NCBI RefSeq assembly: GCF_020520425.1
Contig: NC_079492.1
Span: 117,091,157-117,155,156 of the forward strand
Direction: 5' to 3'
Origin: Spinacia oleracea
Lineage: Eukaryota; Streptophyta; Magnoliopsida; Caryophyllales; Amaranthaceae
DNA: 64,000 nt
Position 1 is the stretch's first letter; the number at the start of each line of letters is the position of its first letter. Below, in pieces: positions 1 through 11,624 of this stretch. A program made the translations under genes and the position numbers. The notes below the pieces were generated by a model, which was not told the DNA's origin, searched no databases, and was given only the letters and a program-made list of their open reading frames with translations.

Positions 1-964
1 TGGTCAAGTTATGCGCGTTTAAGGCTTTATTGATCAATAAAGGTCATATTTTGACCGTTATAGTCGTTTTTGCTCCCAACTCTAACCCGTGAACTTAGAT
101 TGGTATTATAAACCCTTTAAATGTTTAATATACTTAGTATTAGGTTACTTAGACTCATTCCCATCTACTTTGGTCAAGTTATGCACGTTTAAGGCTTTAA
201 TGATCATTATAGGTCATATTTTGACCGTTATAGTCGTTTTTGCTCCCAACTCTAACCCGTGAACTTAGATTGGTATTCTAAACCCTTTAAATGTTTAATA
301 TACTTAGTATTAGGTTACTTAGACTCATTCCCATCTACTTTGGTCAAGTTATGCACGTTTAAGGCTTTAATGATCATTATAGGTCATATTTTGACCGTTA
401 TAGTCGTTTTTGCTCCCAACTCTAACCAGTGAACTTAGATTGGTATTCTAAACCCTTTAAATGTTTAATATATTTAGTATTAGGTTACTTAGACTCATTC
501 CCATCTACTTTGGTCAAGTTATGCACGTTTAAGGCTTTAATGATAATTATAGGTCATATTTTGACCGTTATAGTCGTTTTTGCTCCCAACTCTAACCCGT
601 GAACTTAGATTGGTATTCTAAACCCTTTAAATGTTTAATATAATTAGTATTAGGTTACTTAGACTCATTCCCATCTACTTTGGTCAAGTTATGCACGTTT
701 AAGGCTTTAATGATCATTATAGGTCATATTTTGACCGTTATAGTCGTTTTTGCTCCCAACTCTAACCCGTGAACTTAGATTGGTATTCTAAACCCTTAAA
801 ATGTTTAATATACTTAGTATTAGGTTACTTAGAATCATTACCATCTACTTTGGTCAAGTTATGCGCGTTTAAGGCTTTAATGATCATTATAGGTCATATT
901 TTGACCGTTATAGTCGTTTTTGCTCCCAACTCTAACCCGTGAACTTAGATTGGTATTTTAAACC
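1..964. repeat. 170-bp tandem satellite array (about 5.7 copies)
   Basis: The block starting TGGTCAAGTTATGC recurs at 1, 171, 341, 511, 681 and 851, so the monomer is exactly 170 bp with no length change over five periods. Copies differ by only a few substitutions. The array stops within a monomer near 964 and continues beyond the left edge of the window. It sits directly downstream of the last readable exon of the CACTA second gene, and no CACTA terminus is seen between the two. It is therefore probably inside the transposon. Whether the same monomer forms independent satellite arrays elsewhere cannot be seen here. Confidence 0.95.
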
Positions 965-1032
965 AAATTAAAACATAACCAAATTAAAATCCAAAAATAA
1001 ATTAAACTATATAACAAGGATAACACCCTTAC

Positions 1033-2294
1033 CTTCTCTAAGTCTGAAACATCATTGCAGCAAGAGACTAAATCAAACATGTACCGCATTACGTAAAATC
1101 TACACTCAAGGCCTCCCTTTTGTTGAGCGCACTAGAAACAAGGGTAGAATTTAGATTAAGTAAAAATGGAATATATACAAACTATAAATATCAAATAATT
1201 TTTACGTGTGCAGTTACCTCCACATATTTCCATAAAGGCTCTTTCCTGTTGACACGGTTGCCACACATCTTGTACCTTGTAAAAAAACTAGAAATTCCCA
1301 ATTAATCTTAAGTTATTGCTTGGTTATATCCTTAGATGGATACTTGATAAAAACATAATTACATAACGAAAAAACTAAAAGGACTTACTGTCTCACTATT
1401 GTCTTCATCTATATCTTTCGACCTAAACTCAAGCAAATGGAATCGAAGTGATATATGGTGCAATTTTTTACAGATATTGCAAGGAGCATCCAATGGTCGC
1501 TGGATCCAATAACAATTCCATTACCATTTTAATAATATAAGTAAGAATATGAGCAACACAGCAGGCGCAACAACTTAGAACAACAACATATGCACTGACT
1601 TAGAACAGTAACTATCAGACAGCATCAACTTAGCATAACTGATCATGCATAGCAGCAGCAACTTAGCATAACAATAGCAGCATATAACAAGAACTTCAGA
1701 AGCAATAATACATCAGACATATCAGATAGCAACATCACAATACATCAGAACTGAAGCAACAACAACAGTGTGGCAGCAACACAATACAACAGAATTGAAT
1801 GCCATTTCAAAAGAGTAGCAGCAGCAGCATAATAAAAAGAACATCAGATGTATTATTGTTGCTGAAAGTCTGGCTACTTGCAAGAGAGTTCATTGGTAAA
1901 CGGTGACTGAGTAATGTAGTTTAGAAGATGAAATGCAGCTAGAAATTGGTAAACGGTGACTGAGTATTGGATCAAAGGCAATCTGCTGCCCCTCCCATTG
2001 TAGTAGTTATTCAATCTGTACACCGTGCATCTGCTTTCGCCAATTTTTATTTTGTGAACACCATTTCATACAATAGAATTGAAGCAACAAACGAACTCAT
2101 TTCATACTTACTTTTCAAAAATAGGTGCCAGAACAAACTCATTTCTGGATTTTACTGATTCGTTCATTGCTTTGAAAATGTATGCGTTGACTTCCTCTGT
2201 GCTTGATTTTATTTTGGTGTCAGAAGTAGTGTCTGGACATAGCCACCCAACTTTGGAAGCCTTGTCATTTGAGTTCAATTCATGTTGGAGTGCT
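1033..2294 (-). other. ULP1/SENP-like C48 cysteine protease exons in the CACTA second gene
   Basis: Four minus-strand exons contain recognisable C48 (SUMO-protease-like) motifs. Exon 2294-2112 ends with the pre-catalytic LAPIFE segment. Exon 1499-1389 holds the catalytic-His block DHWMLLAI and the Asp block IYHFDS. Exon 1268-1218 reads EPLWKYVE. Exon 1131-1033 holds CAQQKGG, with the oxyanion-hole-type Gln, and LECRFYVMRYM, with the catalytic Cys. The family normally has ECGYY or ECGFY at this point; here Arg replaces Gly right after the Cys, which may reduce activity. H, D, Q and C are all present in order. C48 domains carried by plant CACTA and Mutator-like elements are known; their function for the transposon is not established. 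Confidence 0.75.
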
Positions 2295-5200
2295 CTGAGC
2301 GGTCGATTATTGAATAGGTTACATGATTTACGTGAAAGAAAGTTAAATATATTACCTACTTGAGATTAAAAAAAATTACCTCATGAAAACTTGAATAATG
2401 GATATATTTATCTTTGCTCCTCTTAAGAACTGTGAAATATCATTCTTGTCTACTTGAATTTTTCCATTTTCATTGTAATGGAACGGGGTACCATCTAGAA
2501 TCACTTCAAAAGAATCACCATTTGGCATGGAGGCAACAAATGTCCGCAACCACTCACATTCTTGACTAAGGGAATCTACAATTGTATCGGGAATATCCGG
2601 GCTTTTTCGAGAAGCCGACAAGCCAGAGGCTAGTTCATTGCTAAAAATCATCTCTGGCGACATCCGCTTCAACTTCTTAACTTTCGGTGTCGCCTAAAAA
2701 TTAAAATCAAAGAATATAAACTATAATCGATAACATGATTGGTGAATATGAAATACATATAATTGAATAAATACAATTAGAATCTTATTACCTCAACTGA
2801 AAACCTAATTAATGTAGTAGGCCATTGCACATATGTAACAATAGCATTCTCCATTGCCTCAATTTCGAACGCCGGAACAGGAACAGGAAGTGGCAAGCCC
2901 AAGAATTCATCTGGCACTTTCTGAATTTTCACCTTCAAATGACCGGGAAGTAACGGTACAGTGTGACAAACTTCATTCTCACGAGGTGGATATGCGGTAG
3001 CACTCGCCACGTCATACATTGCTCCAGATTCCGGGTCTTTAAGTAGAAGTTGGCATGTAGTTTCTACCTGGGTAAGGATTTTTATCACATTAGACATATA
3101 TATTAGAGATAAGTAAACTTCAAATAAGTTTACACAAAATAAGGCAAAACATTTGCACTTCAACACTGGTCAACTTTGACTAGATTCTTGAAAAAGTCAA
3201 CTCTGGTCAACTTTGACCTGAACCTCAAAAAAGTCAACCCTGTTGACCAGAACTAACAACAGAATGGCATCAGATTTGCAATGTGAATTTGATTCCTAGA
3301 CACATATATTAGATTTTTTTTCTAATTAAGTCGGAATTTTGGGATATGTTTGTGTATTGGGATTCTATAACTTTAACTTGTATGATACGGCGTCTAATGC
3401 TCAATTTTTAACAGAACTTTGTGAATTGGATTAAAGTGCCACTCTCAGTGCATTGGCTGCTGAACAACTTGGTCAGTTTTCCGGACATGTGCATCACTAC
3501 ACTGCTGTCCTGTAGCAGCACTGCTGTCCTGTAGCAGCACTGCACTGCTGTCCTACTGTGCACTGCACTGCTGTCCTACTGCAAGCAGTGCAATGCACAG
3601 CAGGAAAGCAGTGCAATGATGCTGTGATGCAGTGGTGCAGTGCTGCTGTGCAGTAGACAAGTGGATCAGTGCTGCAGTGTAGTGGTTCTCGTATAGCTCA
3701 AAAAACCGGGCATTACTCTAGCTATGAAAATCTTGAGTCTAGAAAAAGCTAGAATCTGTATGCATAAGCTCATAATAGACATTCAGTGAGTGATAAGTTA
3801 CCTCGAAGGGCGGCAGAACCTCCTCCAACTCAGATGGCAGAGCCTTCTCATGGGGTAGCTCAATTTGCCTGGGTGGTGAACGTTGAGAGTGGTTCGAAGG
3901 AGTTGTTGAAGGCAATGTGGTACTTAAACCCATAGATTCTAAAATGGAAGGGAGATTGGCCTTCATGCTAGCCTTTAACTCTTCTCTCATTTCCTCTCGA
4001 AGTTCCTCCCGAAGTTGTGCTTTTATTGTCTCATGATCAGACTTAGGCTTTGATGTTGCCTTTCCAAACGCCCTTTTGACCCCGACATTCACCCCTCCAA
4101 ATCCACGTGCCCGGCCCAAATGATCTGACTTCCCAAGAGCCTCGGATAAGGCATCTTGGTTCCGATGTGGAGTAAATTCCCCTTTTGCTTGCTTTTCTTT
4201 AATCTCCAGCTGTTCATAGTTGTTATATAAAAGAATAGGCATCAAAACTTATACACAAGCAAACCAACAAAGGAAGCACTATAAGCACCATTGATTTAAA
4301 AAAAGTATCGATCACAGGCTCTAGTTCATATAATAAGTGGCAAGATATTAACTCCATTATCATTCAGTGTATCACATTATGAACTAGACTTTATCTCGTG
4401 GGCCGCATATAGAAAATCACAAGAATTGAATTACTTACATATTTGTCAGCAATTGCCTTTGTTTTGGGCTTTGGGATAGATCTTTTTCCTGTTTTTTTGT
4501 CTTTCTTATGCATTGAACAATACCAATCATCACCTCGATTTTGTTCAGAATTTGGGTAAAAGCCCTCGTGGATCCATATTTTCCGAGCATCCTCATAGTT
4601 ATATTGTCCCAAGTGATGAGGATTATCATTCGATTTTGCACTCTTTTGGGCCTTTTGACGCTTAAGCTAACAAACATAAATTTTTACGTTAGTTTCATAC
4701 CATAGCCAATTATACACATCATATAAAATAGTGAAATATAAACTTACCACTGCTATGTCAGATGTTTTTGACTTTTTAAATGTCTCCCAATCTTCTCGTT
4801 GGATGTTTTTCCAAATCTCATATGGTTGACGATTGACCTCATTTTTGCTCAACTTTCTTGTAAAAATAATATGGCCACTCACTAGCTTTCCCTTGAAGTC
4901 CCTGAATCTCTTAGCTACACTAGAGAGGAAATTCTTTTTGATTACTGGATCATCTTCAAGGTGGAATCTTGCCTGCACGTTTAAAACAAAACAATCAAGA
5001 GATGGCAGGAATACAGTCTGAAATAGCTGAAATACAGGCTGAACTACCGAACTACTGAACTAATGAACTAGCTGAAATACAGGCCGAACTACTGAACTAG
5101 CTGACCTACTGAACTAGCTGAACTACTGAACCAGGTTCACTGCTGAACCTGCTGCCCTACTAAAGCTGAACTACTGAACTAGCTGAACTACTGAACTACT

Positions 5201-6369
5201 CAACTAGCTGAACTACTCAACCCAGCAGGGCCTGACACAAAACAGAGTGGCCGGGCTAGGCATGGACCAGGACTGTTAAGGACCGCGACCTGCATGCTAG
5301 AATGAGGCCCTGTTGAAGAATGAGGCTGGAATACACGATATACAACTGTAGTTTCTAAACAGACCTAGAACACGAGACAAAAACTAAAACACTCAGATAA
5401 TTAATTAACAGCAACCATCAGCTATACTAAAACTAAACTACAAATCCTTATTAGTCCTAAATAATCAACCAGTAATCCAAAGCTAATGTGACACTGCTGC
5501 CCTATATCTCAAGCCTTAAACAACACTGACAGATGAACCAGTAATACAGATGTGAGTGAACAAAACAAATAACTAAACTACTGAACTAGATGAACCTGCT
5601 GCCCCTATATCTCAAGCCTTAAACTACACCGACAGCATTAATTGCCAAGAGCATGTCAAGTAGAAGCAAGTATGCTCACTCAACATGTAGCCCAAACATC
5701 AAAAGAATCGCTGGACAATGATCATGCCAGCTGAAACAGAAAAACCAGCTAACATATTCTAAGCAGCTCAACAGAAACCAGAGGCAAAATGAATAAAAAA
5801 TAACCCCAAACCTTCCCAACTTCTACAAAATCACACTAAATCAAGTAGAAACCAACGACCGGGCTGTTTAAAATTTCAAAAAATAAAGGCAGTAGGTATA
5901 GAAAAATGAAAAAAAGAATAATTTTAGCACTTACCATTGTGTCCTCCCATAATTTACTCCTTAAACCTTGACTAACACTTGGCCAATCCCAATTAATATT
6001 CAACTTGCGACTACACAAACCGATCTGTTGACCATACTTCAATCTCCATTTGCCGGATGGACGCAAAAGGCTGTCAAACTGCAGGAACATGGGCCCGGTC
6101 TTTCCTAGCCCTTTTGTCGGACCCCTAGCTTTTCCTGACCCCCTTCCCCTACCCTTGCCTTTCTTGCTACCTGACTCCTCTGTAGGATGATTAGTATCAA
6201 CTCCGAGAAGGGCAGCAGCATCAGCCAGCTCCTCAAACTCATCAAGTCGACGCAAATACTCGTCATTAGCTATATCTTCTGGTTCACCTTGGTCTTTCTC
6301 GTTCAAGGCATCATAGTCCTTATCTTTTTCTGGCGTTTCTTCATCAGATTCATCCCCATTTCTAGCCAT
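1033..6369 (-). CDS. CACTA second gene: Ptta/En/Spm-type protein fused to ULP1-like C48 protease (ten readable exons)
   Basis: Exons read on the minus strand, with GT donors and AG acceptors: 6369-5935, 4972-4748, 4666-4439, 4209-3802, 3067-2792, 2693-2380, 2294-2112, 1499-about 1389, 1268-1218 and 1131-1033. Exons 1-7 join in phase. Exon 1 starts MARNGDESDEETPEKD and carries a basic Gly/Arg/Lys tract. Exons 2-4 give a tryptophan-rich Ptta/En/Spm transposase-type region (WKNIQREDW, YNYEDARKIWI) and an Arg/Glu coiled-coil-like stretch (REELREEMREELK). Exons 5-6 form a further conserved block. Exons 7-10 read as a C48 peptidase domain. Exon 8 seems to need a one-base frame change near 1420-1427, and the last exon after 1033 is not found, perhaps lying in or beyond the 170-bp array. 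In En/Spm the TnpA-class protein binds subterminal repeats; that role here is inferred. Exon borders are by eye. Confidence 0.8.
3475..3690. repeat. CTG/CAG-rich intronic tract with inverted halves
   Basis: An intron of the CACTA second gene contains repeated CTGCTGTCCTGTAGCAGCA-type units, followed by a reverse-oriented half (AGCAGTGCAATG, GCAGTGGTGCAGTGCTGC). The two halves could pair as an imperfect hairpin. No coding potential is seen. Confidence 0.7.
5017..5232. repeat. CTGAACTA-type intronic minisatellite
   Basis: The first long intron of the CACTA second gene (5934-4973) holds many copies of an 8-9 bp word, CTGAACTA or CTGAACTAG, in degenerate tandem order. The remainder of this intron is AT-rich and shows nothing else that I recognise. 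Confidence 0.75.
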
Positions 6370-6681
6370 AGCTCTGCAAAATTTGAATCTTTTAACTTTA
6401 GTACAATAGCGAAACTAAAAGGATAATACAAAACAGAAAAGTACATAACCCAACACACTTAAAGTACACACTACAAAACAGTACAAAACCAAAAAAAGTT
6501 AAAGTATTTTTTGTACAGAACACTAGCACAATAAACAGAACACAACAGAATTAGTATAAAAAAATAACCGAACAGACAGAATAATACAAAATTGAACAAA
6601 AATAACAAGTACTTTAAATAAGAAATCAATCAACTACAAAACATGAGAAATATGTCTACACAGTGAGTACCTAAATCATCA

Positions 6682-9600
6682 TCAAGGTTCATCAACAGTT
6701 ATGCCTTCTGTATGATCTAAGCGCATATAATTGGTATCATTATCCGTTCCATCAAGCACACCGCTCTCTGAAATTGAGAACGGTGGTGAGTCATCAAACT
6801 GATCGTACTCTTCTTCATCATCGACATCACCAACACCAAGAATATATCTCTTCCCTTTAACAACAACAGACAAATCATGATCGACATTGTCTCTTATGTA
6901 GAAAACTTGCTTTGCTTGGGATGCGAGTATGAATGGCTCTGAAGTGTCGCGCAACCGTGTCATATTGATTATAGTCATATTATTGTCAACAAGCTTAACA
7001 CCGCGCCGACTATTCTCTGCCCACTTGCATTGAAAAAGTGGTACCTTTATTTTTCCACTATAATCAAGCACCCATATTTCCTGAATGACCCCATAATATG
7101 GATGTGTTGCATCAACTGGATTCTTATCTTTAGCACTTGCATAATCTCTAGAAGAAGCAACCATTGTAACACCACTATTTTGCGTAGACCTTGACTTTTT
7201 GTCTTGACGTAGCGTATGGAAGGTATATCCATTGATGTCATACCCTTCATATGAGTGCAAAGTATCTTGTGGACCATATGATAGCCATTTTATCGTATTG
7301 GAGATTTTGTGGCCTTTAACATCCAACTCAGCCATCACTTTATTTTGAAACCAATCACTGAAAGTACGATTATGTTCCAACACCAAGGCACGTTCTGTTT
7401 TAGTCGGATTTCGAGCTCTTAACTCCTGCATATGCTTTTCTAAGTACGGACTAACCTCTGTGAGTTGTTGTAGCACACATAAGTGGGCTTGCATCTGTTT
7501 CTCTAATGGAGCACTGATATCTTTAGCACCAATTGTGCCTTTGCCTTCAAGTCTCCCCTCATGTCGAGATTTAGGAAGTCCGATTGGTTCAGCTCTGGAC
7601 ATATATTCAGCAATAAACGCACCAATCTCCGCCGACACAGTTCCTTGAATCATACTTGCTTCTGGTCGTGCGGGATTCCTCACCTTTCTCTGCATGCACC
7701 CCATATGCCTTTCAAAAGGATAAGCCCATCTCATGAACACTGGACCACAAAGCTTGATTTCTCGAACAAGATGGACAACTAAATGAACCATTATGTCGAA
7801 AAACGAAGGCGGAAAATACATCTCAAACTGGCACAGTGTTACAACTACATTAGCTTGTAGTTTGTCTAATTCCTCCGGATCAAGTACCTTGTTGCATATT
7901 GTATTGAAAAACGAACAAAGTCTCGTGATGGCATCTCTTACATGCTTAGGCAAAATCCCACGAATTGCAATGGGCAACAATACTTGCATCATGACATGAC
8001 AATCATGGGATTTCATTGCATGTAATTTCAATTCAGTCATACACACAAGCTTTCTTATATTCGATGAGTAGCCCTTAGGAACTTTAATTCCATAAAGACA
8101 CTCTAGAAATATTCTTTTCTCAACTTTAGACAATGTATAGCAAGCAGGGGGTAAATAGTAAGACTTACCTTTCCCCTTTCTGGCCTTTTCCTTAAGCTTT
8201 GGCCATAAATGAGGTCGAATCTTCAGGTGTTGCATGTCTCTCCGCACCTTAATGCCATCCTTCGATTTCTTATCCATGTTCAACAATGTACCCAAAATGG
8301 CCTCACACACATTTTTTTCTATGTGCATTACATCGAGACGATGTCTAACTGACAGATGCTTCCAATATTCCAGTTTCCAAAAGGCAGACTCCTTCTTCCA
8401 AATTCCATCTTTTTTATTTTTCCCAGATTTTCCAAAAACCGTCTCTATGCCTTTAACACGGTTGTAAACCTCTCTTCCAGATGACGGTCTACGAAATCTA
8501 CGTTCTTCCACGTTGCCATCAAATAGAGATTTTTTCTTTCGATAAGGATGAAACCTATTTAGCCACTTTCTATGAACTGGATACACGTGTTTTCTAGAAT
8601 TTGGCAACCAGGTTGATTCCATATCATCTTCACAAACTGGGCATGGCATCTTTCCCTTTACCTTATACCCTGACAAGTTACCATAAGCCGGGTAGTCATT
8701 GATGGTACAAAATAACATTGCACGCAACGTGAAAATCTCATCACCATACGCATCAAAAACAGAAATACCTTCATCCCACATTTTTTTCAAATCATCAATG
8801 AGCGGAGCAAGGTATACATCAATATCGTTTCCTGGTTGTTTCGGCCCTTGTATAAGTAAGGATAACATAATATTCTTTGACTTCATGCACAACCAAGGAG
8901 GCAAATTATAAATTACTAACAGAACAGGCCAAGTGCTGTGTTGACTGCTTAGACTACCAAATGGGTTCATTCCGTCAGTAGAAAGCGCAAGCCTAAGATT
9001 CCTATCTTCTTTGCCGAATTCTGGAAATTCTTCATCAATATCTTTCCATTGAGGAGAATCTGCCGGATGTCTAAGCAACCCATCTTTCTTCCTCTTATCT
9101 GCATGCCACCTCAAGTTCTTTGCCTCCTTCTTTATTGAAAACAATCGTCTAAACCTTGGTATTATTGGAAGATACCAAAGCAGTTTAGCAGAGGGACCTT
9201 TCTTGCCTTCCCCGGGCATAACTCCATCTGGGAGCTTGTAACGAGACTTACCACACCGAGGACATTTTTCTAAATCTGCAAACTCTTTTCGATACAAAAT
9301 ACAATCATTTGGACAAGCATCTATTTTCTCATATGCTAATCCAAAAGGACACATCAACTTGTTGGCATAATAAGTCGACTTAGGCAACACATTCCCTTCG
9401 GGAAACATGTCCTCTAATGCCTCCAAAAATTGTGAAAAAATTGCGTCAGTCACACCGCCCTTTATTTTCAGGTTGGTCAACACTGACACAGCCGACAACT
9501 GAGTGTACTTGACACATCCAGGATACAAAGGTTTCTCAGCAGCTTCTGACAAACGTTCAAATAAATGAGGCTTATCTTGAATTGCCTCCATCATTTCATC

Positions 9601-10011
9601 TATATGATCCTCCTCAATATCATCATCCACGTCTTCTTCACCTTCATCATCTTCCTCCGAAAACATATCCTCGGTCCGATCAATAGGTTCAGTGTGTACA
9701 TGGTGGTCAATAATTGGATTTTCACTGGAATTTCCCGTATATCCTCCGATCTCACCATGCCATATCCACACATGGTATTGTTGCCTAAACCCACGACGAA
9801 TCACATGATCTCTTAATGTTTTGATACTACTAACCCTACTCACATTTTCGCAATCGACACATGGACAATAAAACCCATTATCTTGTACATTTTCTTGATG
9901 CTCCAAATCACATCTACAAAACTCCTCTACCCCGTTCAAGAACCCCGACGAAGTTCGCTTCTCATACATCCAACTTCGACTCATACCTTCTGTTTCACCG
10001 GCTAAAGTCAT
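6682..10011 (-). CDS. CACTA transposase, TNP2/TnpD-like (1109 aa)
   Basis: This single uninterrupted frame would catalyse excision and insertion of the CACTA element. Regions in order: a transposase-associated domain at about residues 10-90 with cysteines around 49-54 (YCPCVDC); an acidic linker at about 110-145; a CPRCGKSRY zinc-like knuckle near 250; the Tnp2/Transposase_21 core at about 325-575, with STDGMNPFG near 345, FDAYGDE near 420, CPVC near 457 and MHIEKNVCEAILGTLLN near 562. A DUF4218-like block follows at about 695-805, and a DUF4216-like block at about 970-1060 ending in an acidic stretch. These are the usual parts in the usual order. Candidate catalytic acids are D346, D420 and E565, by family analogy only. 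A second Met at residue 10 (MSRSWMYEK) matches family starts better and may be the real start. I see no stop or frameshift. The gene lies upstream of, and in the same orientation as, the second CACTA gene. Confidence 0.93.
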   Translation of the reverse strand: MTLAGETEGMSRSWMYEKRTSSGFLNGVEEFCRCDLEHQENVQDNGFYCPCVDCENVSRVSSIKTLRDHVIRRGFRQQYHVWIWHGEIGGYTGNSSENPIIDHHVHTEPIDRTEDMFSEEDDEGEEDVDDDIEEDHIDEMMEAIQDKPHLFERLSEAAEKPLYPGCVKYTQLSAVSVLTNLKIKGGVTDAIFSQFLEALEDMFPEGNVLPKSTYYANKLMCPFGLAYEKIDACPNDCILYRKEFADLEKCPRCGKSRYKLPDGVMPGEGKKGPSAKLLWYLPIIPRFRRLFSIKKEAKNLRWHADKRKKDGLLRHPADSPQWKDIDEEFPEFGKEDRNLRLALSTDGMNPFGSLSSQHSTWPVLLVIYNLPPWLCMKSKNIMLSLLIQGPKQPGNDIDVYLAPLIDDLKKMWDEGISVFDAYGDEIFTLRAMLFCTINDYPAYGNLSGYKVKGKMPCPVCEDDMESTWLPNSRKHVYPVHRKWLNRFHPYRKKKSLFDGNVEERRFRRPSSGREVYNRVKGIETVFGKSGKNKKDGIWKKESAFWKLEYWKHLSVRHRLDVMHIEKNVCEAILGTLLNMDKKSKDGIKVRRDMQHLKIRPHLWPKLKEKARKGKGKSYYLPPACYTLSKVEKRIFLECLYGIKVPKGYSSNIRKLVCMTELKLHAMKSHDCHVMMQVLLPIAIRGILPKHVRDAITRLCSFFNTICNKVLDPEELDKLQANVVVTLCQFEMYFPPSFFDIMVHLVVHLVREIKLCGPVFMRWAYPFERHMGCMQRKVRNPARPEASMIQGTVSAEIGAFIAEYMSRAEPIGLPKSRHEGRLEGKGTIGAKDISAPLEKQMQAHLCVLQQLTEVSPYLEKHMQELRARNPTKTERALVLEHNRTFSDWFQNKVMAELDVKGHKISNTIKWLSYGPQDTLHSYEGYDINGYTFHTLRQDKKSRSTQNSGVTMVASSRDYASAKDKNPVDATHPYYGVIQEIWVLDYSGKIKVPLFQCKWAENSRRGVKLVDNNMTIINMTRLRDTSEPFILASQAKQVFYIRDNVDHDLSVVVKGKRYILGVGDVDDEEEYDQFDDSPPFSISESGVLDGTDNDTNYMRLDHTEGITVDEP

Positions 10012-11624
10012 GATACAACCAAACTGTCAACACATTAACACATAGCAACTCACATTGAAATTGGTGTAACACGTTGTATACATGCTTAAATGAATTTCGT
10101 GAAACATAGTTGAACTATACAAAAAGAACATACAACACCAAGAACAACAAGAGAAAAAACAGCAACAACGACAACAAAAGCAAGCAACAACAATAAGATC
10201 AACAACAAAAACTAAGCAAATCAGAACTAGCAAAACAAAAAAACAGAGAACAACATGTTACACCCAACAACATGAACAAAAAACCTGGACCCAAATAACA
10301 AATTCATGGCTTTCAGTTCCTGTGACCTGTGTCATGGTGGCATAGGATTTACCAGTGAAGGCCTACTGAGGAAAATAATCAAGGTGGCCAAGAAGAGTAT
10401 TCATTTGAATTGGAGCAAACTGAGCTTAAACATGGAAAAAAGTCGGACTACAAATAATAATAGGCTAACTGTGTCAAATCGAATATGCAATTTCATTGTA
10501 GCATTCAGTCAATCTAAGTTTTACTTTTGAAGTACAAATTGAAATCAATTTTCTGCTAGAGTATTCAACTTGACAAGCAGAGATATGCGTGAATACAACG
10601 GTATATAAGTGCTTTACATTATTTAATCAAAATAACGATGCAATCCTCAACAGTCAATTACCTCTTCAGTGAGAAATGTTATCTCCAGAAAGATGAATCA
10701 GCAAGTTCCCCAATTCCAAGCACAACTGAAAATATGCAAAAAGCCATATATATAAGAGAAAATGCTAACCTGAAAGAGTTAAAGGAAATTAAAATCTGAG
10801 TACAGAGTCTAGAAACAACCTTTACGGGTTTACATATTCAAAGACAGCGAGGAAGTCGGTCCAGCTCAGGGGCTACAAGAGAAGCTGCAGTCACTAGGTA
10901 AATTTTCAAGTTTCTTAGTCTTGAGCCTGAACCAATACCAAATTTGTAGGATACAATCAGAGATAAAGTTTAGGCATTTTAAAGGTTCTATTAAGCCAAA
11001 ATTTGACATTGAAAATTAGGGTTAATTAATTTACAGTTTCAGGGGAGAGAGGAGAGGAGAGGACAGAGCAAGAGAGTACTAATTAGATAATTCAAACACA
11101 ATTCATGTTAATTGCGAGACTGATATGAGGGGGAATAGAGCAATTAAACGAAAAAACGGCAAGGATGAGGAGGAGCAGTGGAAGCATAATTTACCTCAAT
11201 TGAGAACGGCGGCGGCGGAGATGAGTTCGAATGACCACGGCGGCGGTGGAGCTTAAGTTTTCCGGCGAAATTCGATGGTGAAGAGAGTAGGTCAGGGTCA
11301 GTCGTATGAAGGAAGAAGAAGGTGTTGGTGTTTCTGTGAAGTGAGACAAGCCAAACGAAAGAGACGAAAGAGAGAAGCAGCTGGCTCCAAAAATATGGGG
11401 TTAATACGCGTGTCTCTGTGTGGGGGACAGGTGACAACTTTGCGGCGTTAAAGGAGCCACGCCGCAAAACGTTTATTTTTTTATTAATTTGCTGCGTCAT
11501 AATAGTAAATAACGCCGCAAAGTGTTAATTTTTAACTAATTCTTCGAATTTGTCGTTTAGTTAGAGGCGTTAAGTAATTAACGCAGCAAAATCATGGCAG
11601 CAAATGAATGTTTTTCTACTAGTG
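10012..11624 (-). promoter_or_regulatory. 5' region of the CACTA element: promoter/subterminal repeat zone
   Basis: This 1.6-kb stretch between the transposase start and the terminal repeat has no convincing gene. It contains a CAA/ACA-rich tract at 10125-10270 and, at 11435-11610, repeated AACGCCGCAAA-type motifs in both orientations next to the terminus. In CACTA elements the subterminal repeats are transposase-binding sites and the same end carries the promoter. The exact transcription start cannot be fixed from sequence alone. Confidence 0.55.

Larger units (their letters stand above)
1..11624 (-). mobile_element. En/Spm-type CACTA DNA transposon, partial (left end outside window)
   Basis: The element is read on the minus strand. 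Its 5' terminus is at 11624, where the minus strand begins CACTAGTAGAAAAAC, the CACTA-type terminal repeat. Internal to this end, at 11435-11610, short GC-rich motifs of the type GGCGTTAA / AACGCCGCAAA recur in both orientations. This resembles the subterminal repeats bound by the TnpA-class protein of such elements. In order from the 5' end follow a TNP2-type transposase gene (10011-6682), a spliced second gene (6369-1033) and a 170-bp tandem array (964-1). The 3' terminus and the 3-bp duplication cannot be checked because the window cuts the element. Both genes look largely intact, so this could be a recently active or autonomous copy. Confidence 0.9.

Noticed and set aside
1..964. CRISPR-like periodicity
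   Set aside because: The 170-bp units are contiguous with no unique spacers; it is a tandem satellite in eukaryotic DNA.
7460..9816. Plus-strand and alternative minus-strand frames within the transposase gene
   Set aside because: Antisense or offset shadows of the 1109-aa transposase.
11144..11500. 118-aa minus-strand frame in the CACTA 5' region
   Set aside because: It overlaps the subterminal repeats, and the Pro/Ser-rich content matches a leader rather than a protein domain; no homology recognised.
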